From: Rhexocercosporidium sp. MPI-PUGE-AT-0058
Taxonomy: Eukaryota > Ascomycota > Leotiomycetes > Helotiales
Length of the DNA: 64,000 bases
Direction: 5' to 3'
Assembly: GCA_020746875.1 (NCBI GenBank)
Contig: JAGTJL010000013.1
Span: 1,488,001 to 1,552,000 of the forward strand
Under the pieces are notes generated by a model, which worked only from the letters and a program-made list of their open reading frames with translations, made no database searches and was not told where the DNA came from. Made by a program: the position numbers and the translations under genes. Position 1 is the first letter of the stretch; the number at the start of each line of letters is the position of its first letter. Positions 1 through 11,782 of the stretch are shown here, piece after piece.

Positions 1-1339
1 TTGTTCGTATTTTACATGATCGTATCTTGTAAACAGCAAATTGGGGTGAAGATTCCCGAAATGCAATGAATTTCTTCTAGAGGTAGTGTTACCAAAACGC
101 ATTGTCTAGGTCGCTAAGTGAAGACCTCATGGCAGTGTACGTACAGTGTGCTGGATTCATTGGGGACCAATGGGCCCCCCATTCGAGAAGTATCAGAACG
201 AATCAATATATGTCCTCAAATGGTCCCGGATAACAAAGACTTCTTCAATACTAGGATGGAATTGTTGGAATGACATGGCGAACAACATAACTTTGACAAA
301 CAGTTGAGACGACAAGGGATTTTTCATCTATGATCCGGCACTCCACGATACCTAGCATTGACTCGAGTCTTCGCAACAAAACACTTACAGTTTACTTCCT
401 CCGACATAAGATGAGCGTTTGGCAGAGGCAAATTCCGAATCAATTCGATTGGAGCTACTACACACTGGGCTGCTAGGGTTCTCTCGTGGTATTGATGGGA
501 AGGTCACCGAGTTTATGTGGAAACAGGATATATGCAAGCATCCGAAAATCTTCATGAGGAAAGGAGATAAGGTGGAAAAGAGCGACAAATCAAAATCGGT
601 TGGTTGTTGTGTCGCTTACAATTCATGGAGATGGGGATGTTTGATGACCCTGTCTTTGCATCCATGCATGACAGATTTGAGTAACTTTCATATTCCGAGT
701 CGCATGAGTGTATGTACTGAGAAAGGCAAATTGCAAGAAACAAACCTGGCGTGTGGTCCTTAATAATAGAATGTACGAAAAGACTAGCTCCTTGATAGTC
801 TCAATCGCTCCCCATATGGACGAGATATTTGACAGGAATCCGTTGCACAGTTCTTACCGAAAAGATTTGGCCTGCGTCAGCCACAAGCCGGGCTATGCTG
901 AGACCAAATACACCGCCCTTCTTCTAAATCACAATTTCAAGTATGCTTCGGAACCCAAAGTTGAGGAAGTCTCGAGCGTACAGTCTCAAAGGCCACGGTA
1001 GAGCTCAGACTGGCACAACACCAGGCCACGCACAAAACCCCGCTGCATCGTAGCCAATACTAAGCCAAAAATAGAAAAGCATCCGGAAAATTAGGGGAGT
1101 ATGCAGGAGACCGAGTTATGGAACATAATACCTTCTCACCGAAACCGCCACGCATGTATTTTTAGCCATTGGTGGCTTAATGGTAAGCTTAGTCAGCACA
1201 TACTGTAGGCTCAATTTTGGGAGAACATCTCGAGTCCTTCCTTTTGTTACCCGAATGTTGAAGTCACGATCCTTTTTTCAGCACCAAGAAGTAAATACGT
1301 ATAGAAACCGACTAATACACAAATTTCCTTTCATCGACC
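1..1339. other. no supported gene
   Basis: Only short open frames without family signature or intron-linked continuation are present (for example 419-763 plus and 385-588 minus, which overlap each other). I see no RNA gene, terminal repeat or mobile-element signature. The last ~150 bases are presumably the promoter and leader of the gene starting at 1340. Confidence 0.5.
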
Positions 1340-2047
1340 ATGTTGGCGTCGTCCAACCCAACTTTCAGGACTTTCACCTGCTTTCCCCTCCTTCCAACTG
1401 AAATCCGCCTGAGGATATGGCAATACACACTTCAACAACCTCGTCTCCTTCCTATACGTACATCGTACGACTTAGAAACCAAGGTGCTCATCTTCCACTG
1501 CAGCCAACTTCCCCCACGTCTCCTCTCCATTTGTCGCGAATCCCGAGACGAAGCTCTACACTTCTACATCCTCGTTCACGGTGGCGGCAACTCAAGTTTC
1601 TACTTCAACTCCCAAACCGACACAGTCTCCCTAAGACGACCAGATGTCTGGCTCGAAATAATCAAATCTCTCGATCAGCACATTGCCGAAGCAGCGACTC
1701 CAGGTCAAGACGCTCAAGTCCGCAGCCTTGTCATCCATCATAAATACATCCTTGATCTATTCTGGCCTATGTCGCAATTGCCTGCCAGGAAATGGAACTG
1801 TGGAGTCAGAGAGTTATTCTTCACTGTCACGGATGTAGCGAAGAGGCTGGGGTATTTTCAAGTTGCTCCCAAACGAGAGGATGGTAGAGAGATCACGAGC
1901 AAGGAGGTGCGGTTTATGCCAGTTGTGGAAGAGGGTGTGCGGAAGCTGAAGGGTCACGTTGTGGATGCAGAAAAGTTGCGCGCGATGGTTGTTCAGAATG
2001 AGACTTGGGACTGTAAGGGGTTGGCTTTGAGGAGGAGGTGGAGGTAG
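1340..2047 (+). CDS. 2EXR domain-containing protein
   Basis: Single-exon gene of 235 residues. The N-terminus has the 2EXR signature: aromatic residues followed by LLPTEIRLRIWQYTL (about residues 17-31), then the second block PPRLLSICRESRDEAL (about 57-72). The family is a large, fast-evolving fungal group related in sequence style to F-box-like LPPEIR proteins; its molecular role is not established. The middle (about 120-170) matches the usual family pattern of a predicted alternating strand/helix region. The start ATG at 1340 leaves a short leader before the motif, as normal in this family. It is the first of three 2EXR loci on this strand within 4.5 kb. No intron is needed. Function cannot be inferred beyond family membership. 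Confidence 0.8.
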   Translation: MLASSNPTFRTFTCFPLLPTEIRLRIWQYTLQQPRLLPIRTSYDLETKVLIFHCSQLPPRLLSICRESRDEALHFYILVHGGGNSSFYFNSQTDTVSLRRPDVWLEIIKSLDQHIAEAATPGQDAQVRSLVIHHKYILDLFWPMSQLPARKWNCGVRELFFTVTDVAKRLGYFQVAPKREDGREITSKEVRFMPVVEEGVRKLKGHVVDAEKLRAMVVQNETWDCKGLALRRRWR

Positions 2048-2493
2048 GGACTTGGGCAATGAATACCAGAGAATGTGAATTTGCATTAGCTTGATGCTGA
2101 GAAACTTTGCAGGCATGCTTATGTATCCCAAGCTCTCGATTATGTGTTATTACCCTCTGTGGAAACTCTGTATTCACCTCGATTGAACCGAAGATGTCAT
2201 TGTCAATGAAGGGTAGAAAGTTAAGATAATACGCAGCGCTAGTCCTTGGTGTCCTAGTCTTGACTGTAGACTTAATCGATCTTACTCATAGCCCTTTCTA
2301 TTATCCACACGCTAAGGCTGACTGAAAGTACTGTGAATTTTTGATTGCTTTGCTTAAGAGGCTCATGCTAGGCTGTACTTGCAGGATTTAAGCGAAGGTC
2401 CTATTAAACCTCGATTTTCTTCCATCCTCCCTGTCCCCCTCCTTCAGCCCGATCTCTAATCTGTCCCTAAAATATCACACAACACCTTACAAC
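2048..2493. other. intergenic, no gene seen
   Basis: Separates the first and second 2EXR loci. No open frame with coding character on either strand and no RNA or repeat signature. Confidence 0.5.
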
Positions 2494-2750
2494 CTCATCA
2501 TACTGATGATGGTGTCCCAAATTCCAGGATTTATTGGAAACGTTGCAGTCAATATGAAGACGGCTCCTGTCGTGCTTGCGCCACTATCTGCCACATCAGT
2601 TGCTCACCTTCGAGATGCCTCAACTGCGCTGGTCAAAGGCGATTTTATCGTCAATCCATGGGTCAGTGTAGTTTTCCTTGACATCAGTTCAATGAGCAAG
2701 CTCAATTAACAGAGACATAGGGAGATCAACTCTTGAATGGAAACGTCATC

Positions 2751-3538
2751 ATGGCAGAAGATACTGAGCCAGAGTTCCTCCAATTTGCCAAACTGCCCAC
2801 CGAACTACAGGAAAAGATCTGGAGTTACTATATCCACTTGATCCGGCGCAAAGTTGATGTTACAGATACCGATGATTAGTACATATACCTTGACAGAGAC
2901 GAGCTGTTGCTCTAGGTTGAAAAGGACTAACATTCATCAGCTACGCCGGTCCTGGTCGAAATCGAACTGTCATCACGACAAGAATCAACCAACAGACACA
3001 AGCAGACACAACCACCTTCTACGGCTACGTCGCACTCCAGAATACAAAATTCGCTAAGGGTCTACTCTTGTTCAACCCCGAAGTCGATATGCTCTTCCTA
3101 TCTCACGCAGACCTTCGTGCTACACAGTGGAGTAAGATAGATGTTGGTAAATGCCTTGAGACTGCAGAAGTTCTGGGAAAGGTCAGATGCGTTGCCCTGG
3201 ATGCGAACAAAGGCTATCATGCTGATTGGATGAAGCATTTTAAGCAGTATACTGCGCTGGAACTTGTCTTTGTCATTATTGACCACGTACATATCGAGAG
3301 AGGTTGTGAAGTAGGCCGAAGCAGAAACAGATGCGGTGCTGATGGAATGAGACTGCAGACTGTTGAGTGCGGCAGTTTGTCTGACACTAATCTGCAAAAC
3401 AAGTGGGGAGTTTTGAAGGAGTTCAGAACGGAGTTGCAGCTGCAGATGGTTAGAGATGAGAGTCGGGTTGTGCCAAATGTTGTCTTTGTCAGACTGTTGC
3501 ATATGCATCAGTGGACTGGTCCTACCTGGTATGATTGA
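2751..3538 (+). CDS. 2EXR domain-containing protein (two or more exons)
   Basis: Core model: exons 2751-2878 and 2941-3538, joined by a 62-nt GT-AG intron (2879-2940) with a GACTAAC branch site; the splice restores the frame and removes a TAG. The protein (241 residues) carries FAKLPTELQEKIWSYY (2EXR signature), a middle block NPEVDMLFLS and a C-terminal region of the type shared by this family. An upstream in-frame exon is possible: 2506-2661 spliced with phase 0 (GTCAGT donor, TAG acceptor at 2720), giving an N-terminal extension; the signature position in related proteins does not decide this. It lies downstream of another 2EXR gene on the same strand, consistent with tandem duplication. 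Molecular role unknown. Confidence 0.75.
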
Positions 3539-4177
3539 GGTTTACTCTGGTGAATAATCACACTTTTTGGAACTCGCTGGTTGGATGGATTCTGGAGATT
3601 TCTAATCTACTTCAGCACTGGTGGCGGTTTCTTAAGGTGTAGCACTGCGCTACTCTTAGCTGCTTCTTTGACATAGCCAGATCTTGAATAATGAATCAAA
3701 ATTTGCATCAATGAGATTCTTGCATTGTGAACATACGCCTTGCAGAGCGGTGGAGATATGTCGAGTTGGGGAAGAAAGACAGATTCATAAGTTGGCCTCG
3801 CAAGAGACCCACATAGCTGCGACATTTCTGGAAATACAAAATCAAAGGTGCTGATGCTGGTTGCCTTGGTCCTAGTCAGTATCACAGTGAATAATGCCAT
3901 AATATTAGAGACGGGAGTAGATCCCGTCATATTTTTGGTCACGCGCCCTAGCCCCAATTCGGTTCAAGGTAAACAAGTCAACACATATAAATTCTCAGCC
4001 TCGAACTGCACCCTAATTTGCTTGCCTCGACTTTCGAGCATTTTATCTCCTAGGCTTCGAAGGATAAGCAACCGCCCACGATGGTACCGACTCATGCCCA
4101 GAGCTCTACCCGCTCTGCATCTGATCCCTCTCTAGTAATCCCTCTCTCATTCGCTGGCAAATAAACACCTAGAGTCG
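3539..4177. other. intergenic between tandem 2EXR loci
   Basis: Holds short frames on both strands without coding character. The 3' part (about 4020-4177) is pyrimidine-rich and is likely the leader of the next locus. Confidence 0.5.
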
Positions 4178-5720
4178 ATGGTTCCTTACACTACCGCCTC
4201 TATCAAGCCCTTTGAAGCTCCAGCTGAAGATGGCCCCGCTTCTCAAATCGATGATATGGTAAGACACTTCCTCGCGTCAGGTTGCGCCTATACTGACAGC
4301 ATTTCTAGATCCAGAGACTTGCTTCTCAGCTTGACGCTCGTATTGCTGCTGAAGGCCCAATTCTCAAGGTATACATAACTCTAGCGCAAGAATCGTGCGA
4401 TATACTGATTTGAATATAGGTACAGGTTAATTCAATTGACCCAATAAATGTCAAGATCTATAATAAGCTTCCTCTTGAACTCCAAGACCGGGTCTGGATG
4501 TTCGCTGCTTTGGATCGACCCCGCCGAGTTGAGATCGAATGCAAGAGAGTACCTTTACTTTCTAAAACGCGATACAATTCACCAGATGAACACCGTCCAC
4601 TCCACATTTTCCACATCAAAAAAGACTCTCTTCTAACTGCAATTTCCCTAGACAATATGGTCACCGATCGATTTGGCCGTGTTACACTCCACGAACGGAA
4701 CCCTCCAGTCCTCCTCCGCCAAGTCACCAACACGTCCGAAACATGAACCCAGAGTTGCTTGGCTACAAGTGTATCTCAATTCTTTCTGTTATGCACGGAA
4801 TGCCCTGCGATTATCTCTTCAACCCACACATCGACATGCTTAGCATCTCCCGCATGTACCAAGTCTATAGATTTGGCAATAACCACGTCAAGCAGATATT
4901 GGCACCCTGAAGAGTGCGAATATGTTGGACAAGATCAGATACGTTGCCATCAATCAGCATTACCTCTGCCAGGTAAGCTTGAGTTTTCGTTGACTTGCCC
5001 ATTTTGAAAACGGCCGTCAGAGATCCAAAGCTGTTCCCCCGAAGGTCTTTCTTCATAATAGCCAAGAACAGATATTAAGTCGTTGCTATTATAGGTCCCA
5101 TCGTCTTCACTCCCATTGACCCGCTGTGAAATGGCCGTTGCCTATTACACAATTGAGATCTCCAACTTCTCCTGGACCACCCTTAGGCATCGTAATGCAG
5201 CAAAAGTGGCCTATACCTTAATGAGTCAACCGCATACTCCATGCACAGAAGCACAAATTCAGACCGCCTCATCCTACTTCGCTGCAAGACCTAGCAACCC
5301 CCTCGGAACTCAACGCCCTCAAGATAGACAGAACCTCAGCATGCATCACCCGTCCTCACAAGCGACGCTGAACTGGAATCATCCAGCTGCAGCCGCCAAT
5401 CAGCCTTCTAACTCACAAGAAGCATCCCTCGTCGTCTGTCAGACTTCCCGGAACTCGAATTGGTCCTCGCTATCAGTACTAGCAGCACCCACACTGCCCG
5501 TCCTTCATTCGATCTGGATAATAGCGCAACCGAGTTCGAGGAATGTGAACCGGAGTTAATGCGCTCCTTGCATTGTTGCTCATCCGGATGTTACAGAATC
5601 AAGAATTACGTCACTTCGCAAGCTCATCGTGAAGATGGCCCTGGCCCGCGCGTGTTCATGGTCCATGACGCTCGTCGGAGTAGCCCAACTGGAGGTCTTC
5701 AATGGAGAAGTTTCCATTAG
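4178..5720 (+). pseudogene. broken 2EXR-family gene
   Basis: Exons 4178-4258, 4309-4368 and 4420-4743 are cleanly joined by two introns (4259-4308 and 4369-4419, GT-AG) and encode a 2EXR start: YNKLPLELQDRVWMF followed by about 90 residues. The frame then meets TGA at 4744-4746. Family-like sequence continues in other frames: MNPELLGYK and a FNPHIDMLSIS block (about 4743-4909), then after another frame change a DKIRYVAINQ block ending at a GTAAGC donor near 4972. The block FNPHIDM matches FNPEVDM in the gene at 2751. At least two frame changes that no intron explains separate these blocks, so the locus looks like a decayed copy of its neighbour. The 3' limit is approximate: an open frame with acidic residues ends at 5720. 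Sequencing error is an alternative for single indels but not an easy one for several. Confidence 0.65.
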
Positions 5721-8700
5721 AATATTCAAGAGGACAGCTGAACGTTTGGGTAAATGGTTGGTTATGAAGGTCTTTGGGAAAATTGGTGGGCGATGATTGG
5801 GCATTATGATTGCGAGAGGGAATAGTACTACAGAGGGTTCTCTCATACACAGAAAGCGCTTAAATGAAGTCTTTGAATCGTGTCTCTTGGTAAACAAACT
5901 GTTAGTATCCCACGTCTTCAATGATGGGTCTTAGGGTAACACGGTTAGAGGGCTTAGATCAGCCGAGCTTGAGCCGAAGCTTTGCAAAGCATTACCTCTA
6001 TTGAAATAAGAAGCTTTCCCGAACCTACATTGGCCCAGTAAAGAATCCAGAGCGAGAAGCAAAAATGGTTATGTGGCGGCACGCTGCATCCCTATTTTTT
6101 TGGCGTTTGTTTCTTTTCCCTTTCCCTCGTGGTACCACTTGGCTGGGTGGGGGTGGGGGTGGGGGGGGGTTTTCTTCTTTTATTTTTTGGTGTCCGGTTA
6201 AAGCCCGGCAGCCTGTCCATCCGTCGCTTCCTACCTCGCAATGCTTGTGAAATCACGTGATTTGTTGTTTTTGCTAATGGCCGAGGCTGGACTGGAAAGG
6301 GCCAGCTTCAAATCGTTGAAGGTGTCTAACTCTTTAAACTCATCATTGTTGACCCAGAAGATTAAAGGAACAAACAGTGCGCAATATCAGTCACCTGCAT
6401 AGGTACTTATAGGAAGCTATTTGCATCCTCTCACCTGTGCAATACGGCCACGGAGAATCTAGTCTAACATACCAGTAGTAATACAATCTGCTTAAGTTCT
6501 ATTAGTAAATCGAGCTTTCATGAACATAAAAGTAGATCAACGTGGTTGTGTCTAAAGTTTAGATACAATATTACCTGAGGACAGCAATGCGGGCCATATA
6601 TAAAAGCTACGAGGACATAAATATCAATGACCGCAGCAGAGAGCGATTGCTTGGGGGCACTGGCTGCTTGAATCTGTGCGCGCACACGGGAGAAAGAACA
6701 TACATCTAGCTATAAAATTTCGAGCTTGGTTGATGCTGTCGAGGTGATAAATCACCGAAAAAAGCGCTGCCCTGCCGAGTTGTGTCTATGTCCATATTTC
6801 ACAGTCACTGAGCCAGGTACAGGCAGAGTGTTTGATGCCGTTTTCGTAGCTGTTTCTTGCTAAGCAAGAAGTGCTTGTGGTGGATGTTCAAACATCAGCA
6901 GCTCTATTGATATTTAATCCTATCCCAAACTCCTATTTCAGAAGGCAGACACTAGCTTTGAAGGCGAATGTATTCAAGGTGGAAGCCCGCAAGGAAACCC
7001 CGAAATTCTTTCCAACTTCCAGGGACCCAAAGCCATGTTCATTTGGCGCTCGATGCTGCGAGGGCATTGAAATGGGTAGGAGCGAAGGCAGGCATCGTCC
7101 TTCACTACGGGACCACCGGCGTCCTCCAAAATGCCAAAAAGATCAAAAAATGAGACCCCGTGTGGACACCATGGTTTTCCATCATATCCCAGAGCGAGAA
7201 GCTTATGGTATTATCTCAGCAAATTGTACTTTCTAATGCACAGAATGAGAATTTCCCTACATGGTCGCACAATTATCTGATTGAGAATTTATAGCGACGA
7301 AGGAGTAATTGAAGCTATGTACAGGATGCAGTAGAAGTTCGGTTGGGTAGCCGTGGCTAGATACTGTCCTCCTGTTTTGCCCCACACCCAACCCCGTTGC
7401 TACCGCCCCCTACCGACAGAAAAAAAAAGGCTAGTATGAGAAAGGAATCTCTGGTAGGAGAGCTTGTGACTGCAAGTACAGGAGCCTGGAAACAAAAGAG
7501 CTTTACAGTCAAGAAAGACGCAAGGGAAATACAGCCAAAAGATAGGATGTAATATGATGTGAGGAAGCGGCAGTGCGATACTAGATAACAATCGTTCTGC
7601 TAGCTCGCCTGCAACACATCCTCAGTCAGAAAGATGCTCTCGGACAAGAAGAATAGTTGGGGGTCCGATTGCCCGCACTAGACATACTCTTTAGGACATC
7701 TGAGGCTCGCGGAGCCACCCCTAGAGCTAGTGACTAGAATTGGGGGAGGAGCTCTAGGATGGCTGCAACACTTACTACAGCCAGAACATACTTGCATGGA
7801 CGCGAAGGGACCAGAAACAATCTAGCCGGTAACTGAACGGGATGTACCTGATCATGATCTCTTGGAAGAGAGTGAACAGCTCCACTCCACGCTCTTTAAA
7901 ATCCACGCATTCTCTTCCATAGTCGAGCTTGTTGAACACCCATACCCGCACACCAAACACTTATACCCCATTCCTCGATTGTGCATATGCAGTTCCGTGG
8001 TAGGCGTGCTGTCTTCGACCGAGGCCCTCGCCATTCATGCCCTATTTGATGGCAATATGCAGTTCTAGTTTGCCCGTAGTTGGGAAGAAGTTCGCGGGCT
8101 GGAAGGAGCTAACCTAATAAAACTATCATCGTAATAGTTCGCCAGCGTGCTGAAGTAGGAGGTTGGAGATGCCAGCCGGCAGAGCTTTGGCAAATGATCG
8201 TACATCGACCATAGCACTTCGAACTACCGGAATCCGCAAGGATAGCAGGCATAAGAGGACGCTCATGCGGGCCAGGATTGAGGTGCGGAATGCAAGGCAC
8301 TTGTGGTGGTTTACAAGTCTATGGGATGGGGGGGGGACCGAGGCTAGATGTTATCTCACTTGGCAGGTCACGTGATGCGACTGAATTTTGACTTCCGATG
8401 TGTGGAACTGTTAGCGCTGCTCCGTTTCTTGCAAGGGGGTTTGACTAGGAAAGGTGCTTCGGTGCGTATGATCGGTTGGTTACTTTTGATTTCGTATTTC
8501 AACGAGATTCCAAGGTGTTCTTTCAATTTCTTTCCTTAATTGCTCGCCACAATGCTAGAGCAAACAATTATAGGTTCAGGCACATATACATGATAAATCC
8601 TGTTACAGAACTGCCTAAAATCATCAATTTGCTAAGCCTGTTGAGAAACCTAGCTTCTGAACTCTCACCTTCAAAAATCAATTTACGAATTGTGATAAAA

Positions 8701-8996
8701 GCTTTTAGGACCCATTGGTATACCTTGTATCAATTTGAAACTCATAGGGTATACTTTACCTTTTAGGTAAAAGTAAGAGATTTGCTTTGATTAGGTGCCA
8801 GATTGTTTGTGACAGAGGTGACGAGATAACGCCAAATCGAAGGAGCTGAATCGAATTTGGGTTGTGTTTGATAGTGGAAATATTTATCGTGCAAAGATAT
8901 GGAAAGTCGAATTAAAGTACTTCATTTGAAATAGAAGAATTGGAGAAAGTTTGAACTGAGAGCAGAGTCATAATTCCCAGCAATTAACAAGGACAC
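5721..8996. other. 3.3-kb gene-poor region with coding remnants
   Basis: No intact gene is supported. A stretch at about 6990-7236 plus reads as protein in two adjoining frames (a block with LKWVGAKAGIVLHYG, then after a TGA a shifted block with FHHIPEREAYGI), as expected for a decayed gene fragment of unknown family. At 7775-8068 minus, two overlapping frames have weak coding character. A G-rich tract lies at 6145-6169. No terminal repeats, transposase or reverse transcriptase motifs were recognised. Confidence 0.45.
6145..6169 (+). repeat. G-rich tract with quadruplex-forming pattern
   Basis: Four or more runs of three to nine G separated by single T bases. The pattern fits the G3+N1-7 quadruplex rule. 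It sits in a gene-poor region with no adjacent supported promoter. Confidence 0.7.
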
Positions 8997-10905
8997 CTAA
9001 CACACCTCCTCAACCACAACAGGCACCCTCTCATCCCCCTCCCCCTTCATCGCAATTCGGCTAACTCTCAACCCTCTAAACAACTGCCCTGCCTGAATAA
9101 GGGGCATCAACTGCAAAAAATCTCTACACCACTTCAACCTCTGCCAACAACTCGGCTGGCTCTCAAACCAAGCCATCGCCGTATTGAGCGGTAAGATCAC
9201 CGGCCCAACGCCGAACAGCCCATTATCTTGTCGTAAACAATATTCCATACTCGCTGCTATCGAGGTCGCCATGTCGAAATCCTCAACTGTGGAATCGGGA
9301 ATGCTGTATTTAGGTTTCTGCCTTGGGGGTAATTTCGAACTTGTCGATGTCGAGGATACGGTGGAAGATGGAGAATCCAAAGCTCCAGCTTCTGGCGAAG
9401 GAGATTTCGAAACCAAATTCATCAATACACTGTTATTACTCTTCAGCACCTGCGAGAGCATTAAACATGCCGTCCAGTACAGCAAATACGTCTCCGCCGT
9501 CTCGAACTTATCGAACTCAAGCGGGATATAGAAACTAGCTGTAGCATTGGACCTCGGGTCTGGGGATCCGGCTCGTGCTGTCTCTTGGTCCATGTATTTC
9601 GGGGTTGGGAATTCCGCGAGTGTTTCTGGGCGGGCGGACCATGCTGTGAAGCGTGTGCGGAGGGAGAGACATGCTCTTTGAAGTGAGAGCCGTCCTTGGA
9701 GTGGGTTGATGAGGGCTGAGGTGGAGGAGGTGGAGTCGAGGATATCAGCTGCTTCGAGATAGGTGCAGAGTTCTGCCACGAGGTCGGCCATGAGGTTGTA
9801 ATTCCCCTTTTCACGGCCGCCGAATGGGAGAGTGAGCCAGTCCTGTTGGCTGAAGAATGTGGAGCGGCGTTGTTGGAGGGCTTGACATATCTGGATTCTG
9901 TGAGTATTTAAATGTGTGATATCGTTCGGAAATTGCTGGGAGACTTACGGCATGAACTCGACATATACAGAAGATGTCGTGCATGGGATCGTCCACCATT
10001 CCTTCTGGGCCCATCATCCGTATTAGGTTGACGAATGCAGAGGAGTGCGTCTCTCCTTTACAACCAGTAGCATCCTCTAGCGCCTTTCAGAAAAATCAAC
10101 AGGAAATTCCCAGAACTTGCAATCCCCAGAACTCAAATTCAGAGAGCTAGAGATCACTCACCTCATAAATACTCATAATTCCAATCGCCAAAATTGTATC
10201 CGGTGCAAACGTCGTACTCTTCTTATATAACGCTCTCCTTATAGACACCAGCGCATTTTGATACATCTCCAACCCCTTCCTCCTCATCCTCACGTCGCCT
10301 GTCATCTGAGAACACCTCGTATAAGATAATGCCGTGATGATATTGGCCATTGGACTCCATGTCCCAGTGTACGAACCCATGGATGTCCACATGTGATATC
10401 GGGCGGGTATTGCAAAGTTATGTTGTGGGGAGAGGTACCGTTCTGGGAGGCAGTATTTGGCTGTGAGACCGAGGACGAAATCGCGATTGATTGCGTCGCC
10501 GCATTTGATTTGTTGTGTAATTTGCAAAGTCTAGTAAAACTGTCAGCCTCTTCTTTCATATTCTGCAGTTTCGAACCCTCATACTTCGTTATGATCACCC
10601 CTCCCCTTCAAACCTCCTGGTGAATGTGGTGGAGTCGCTGAACTCTGACTCCTCTCTTTAACCTCTTCCGTCTGATCCCAGAACCATATCTGTATCTGAT
10701 CCCTATATCGACACTCCTGTCCTCTCTTCGTACACTTCACGCAGACAGGCTTCCCCTCATCGCACTGAAGGTGCTGTAAGTCATTGGAAGCGGAGATAAA
10801 TATATTTTCGAATTGATCGCGACATACCTTAATTTTCCTCTTTCGACAGGCTTCACAACCCGTCGACGGCCTCCCATTGACTCTATGATCTTTCCGTGCC
10901 ATCAA
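8997..10905 (-). CDS. Zn2Cys6 fungal transcription factor
   Basis: Five exons on the minus strand: 10905-10828, 10764-10585, 10530-10162, 10083-9949, 9890-8997; all splices are GT-AG and phase 0, total 551 residues. The first intron lies inside the zinc cluster; once removed, the sequence shows the complete pattern CEAC, RKRKIKC, then C-x6-C-x2-C-x6-C (Cys at about 17, 20, 27, 34, 37, 44), the DNA-binding binuclear cluster of the Gal4 class. The remaining ~480 residues look like the C-terminal regulatory region of the small Zn2Cys6 group (Fungal_trans_2 type), with helices around SIYEALEDATG and RVHAICQALQQR. It acts in the nucleus as a sequence-specific regulator; its targets cannot be read from the window. 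The nearest neighbours (a zinc-finger giant on the same strand) give no pathway clue. Confidence 0.87.
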
Positions 10906-11782
10906 AGCGGAAATTCCCTCACAATATCGCGGAAATTCACTGAATTATCAACGTGCAGATGTCGTAAAGCATGGACTGAGGTTGAGAATCTGGTGTTCGT
11001 AATGCGCTTCTTAGTACCTGTAATCTCCAGCCCGACAGCCCGACGTCAGCCCAGCCCAGCCCCAGAATCGGAATCATTTGAAATTTGAAATGGCCACAGG
11101 GCTGAAAGGCTTCCTTAAGCTGGAGCCTTGTGCTATGCTCAGAGAGGAAAAGAGTTGACAGACCAGTTCTGAACGGACGGGACCGGCTTTACGTGAAAGG
11201 GACCTTAGGAGGCCGGTGTGGGCTGGTGATTGGTTGCTAGGGAAGTTACTTAAATAAGTAAAGTTCAACTGGATGCCGCTATCCAGCTTTAGATATGCTT
11301 ATTCGACACTTGTGCTTTTTGGGCACACCGGAGCCTGGAAGCGTCATTGGTGTTATTTTGGATTCAATAATGGCCTGTGAGGCCATGAGAAGGGTGGAAA
11401 GTTTTCGCTTCTGTACTGTGCGTAAACTTGCTGCAGACGAAGAATTGACATGAATGCAATCCTATCTCTTAATTTACGAAAAGAGGACGTCACGAAGTAT
11501 GTCGGTCAGAGAGGAAATAAGACAGAATCAAGACCAATGCAAATGAACATTCCTCGCGCTACGAACATCAAGAACGACGAGAAACAATCAAGGGAAATGT
11601 TAAGCGAACGTTCTCTTCCCTCCTCCTAAATGTGTCAACAAACGAACAGCCTACACTAAGAAAAGACAAAGGAAAAAAAGTAATGCAATGAGACAGAAAC
11701 TTCAAGTTAAGAAAATCCCCATTCTGTTTCCAACCTCTTTGCTCCACAACTCACGACGCACCATAACCCATATCAATCTACT
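10906..11782. other. intergenic
   Basis: Contains the promoter side of the Zn2Cys6 gene (minus) and the 3' flank of the large gene that ends at 11783. No gene-like frame on either strand. Confidence 0.5.
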
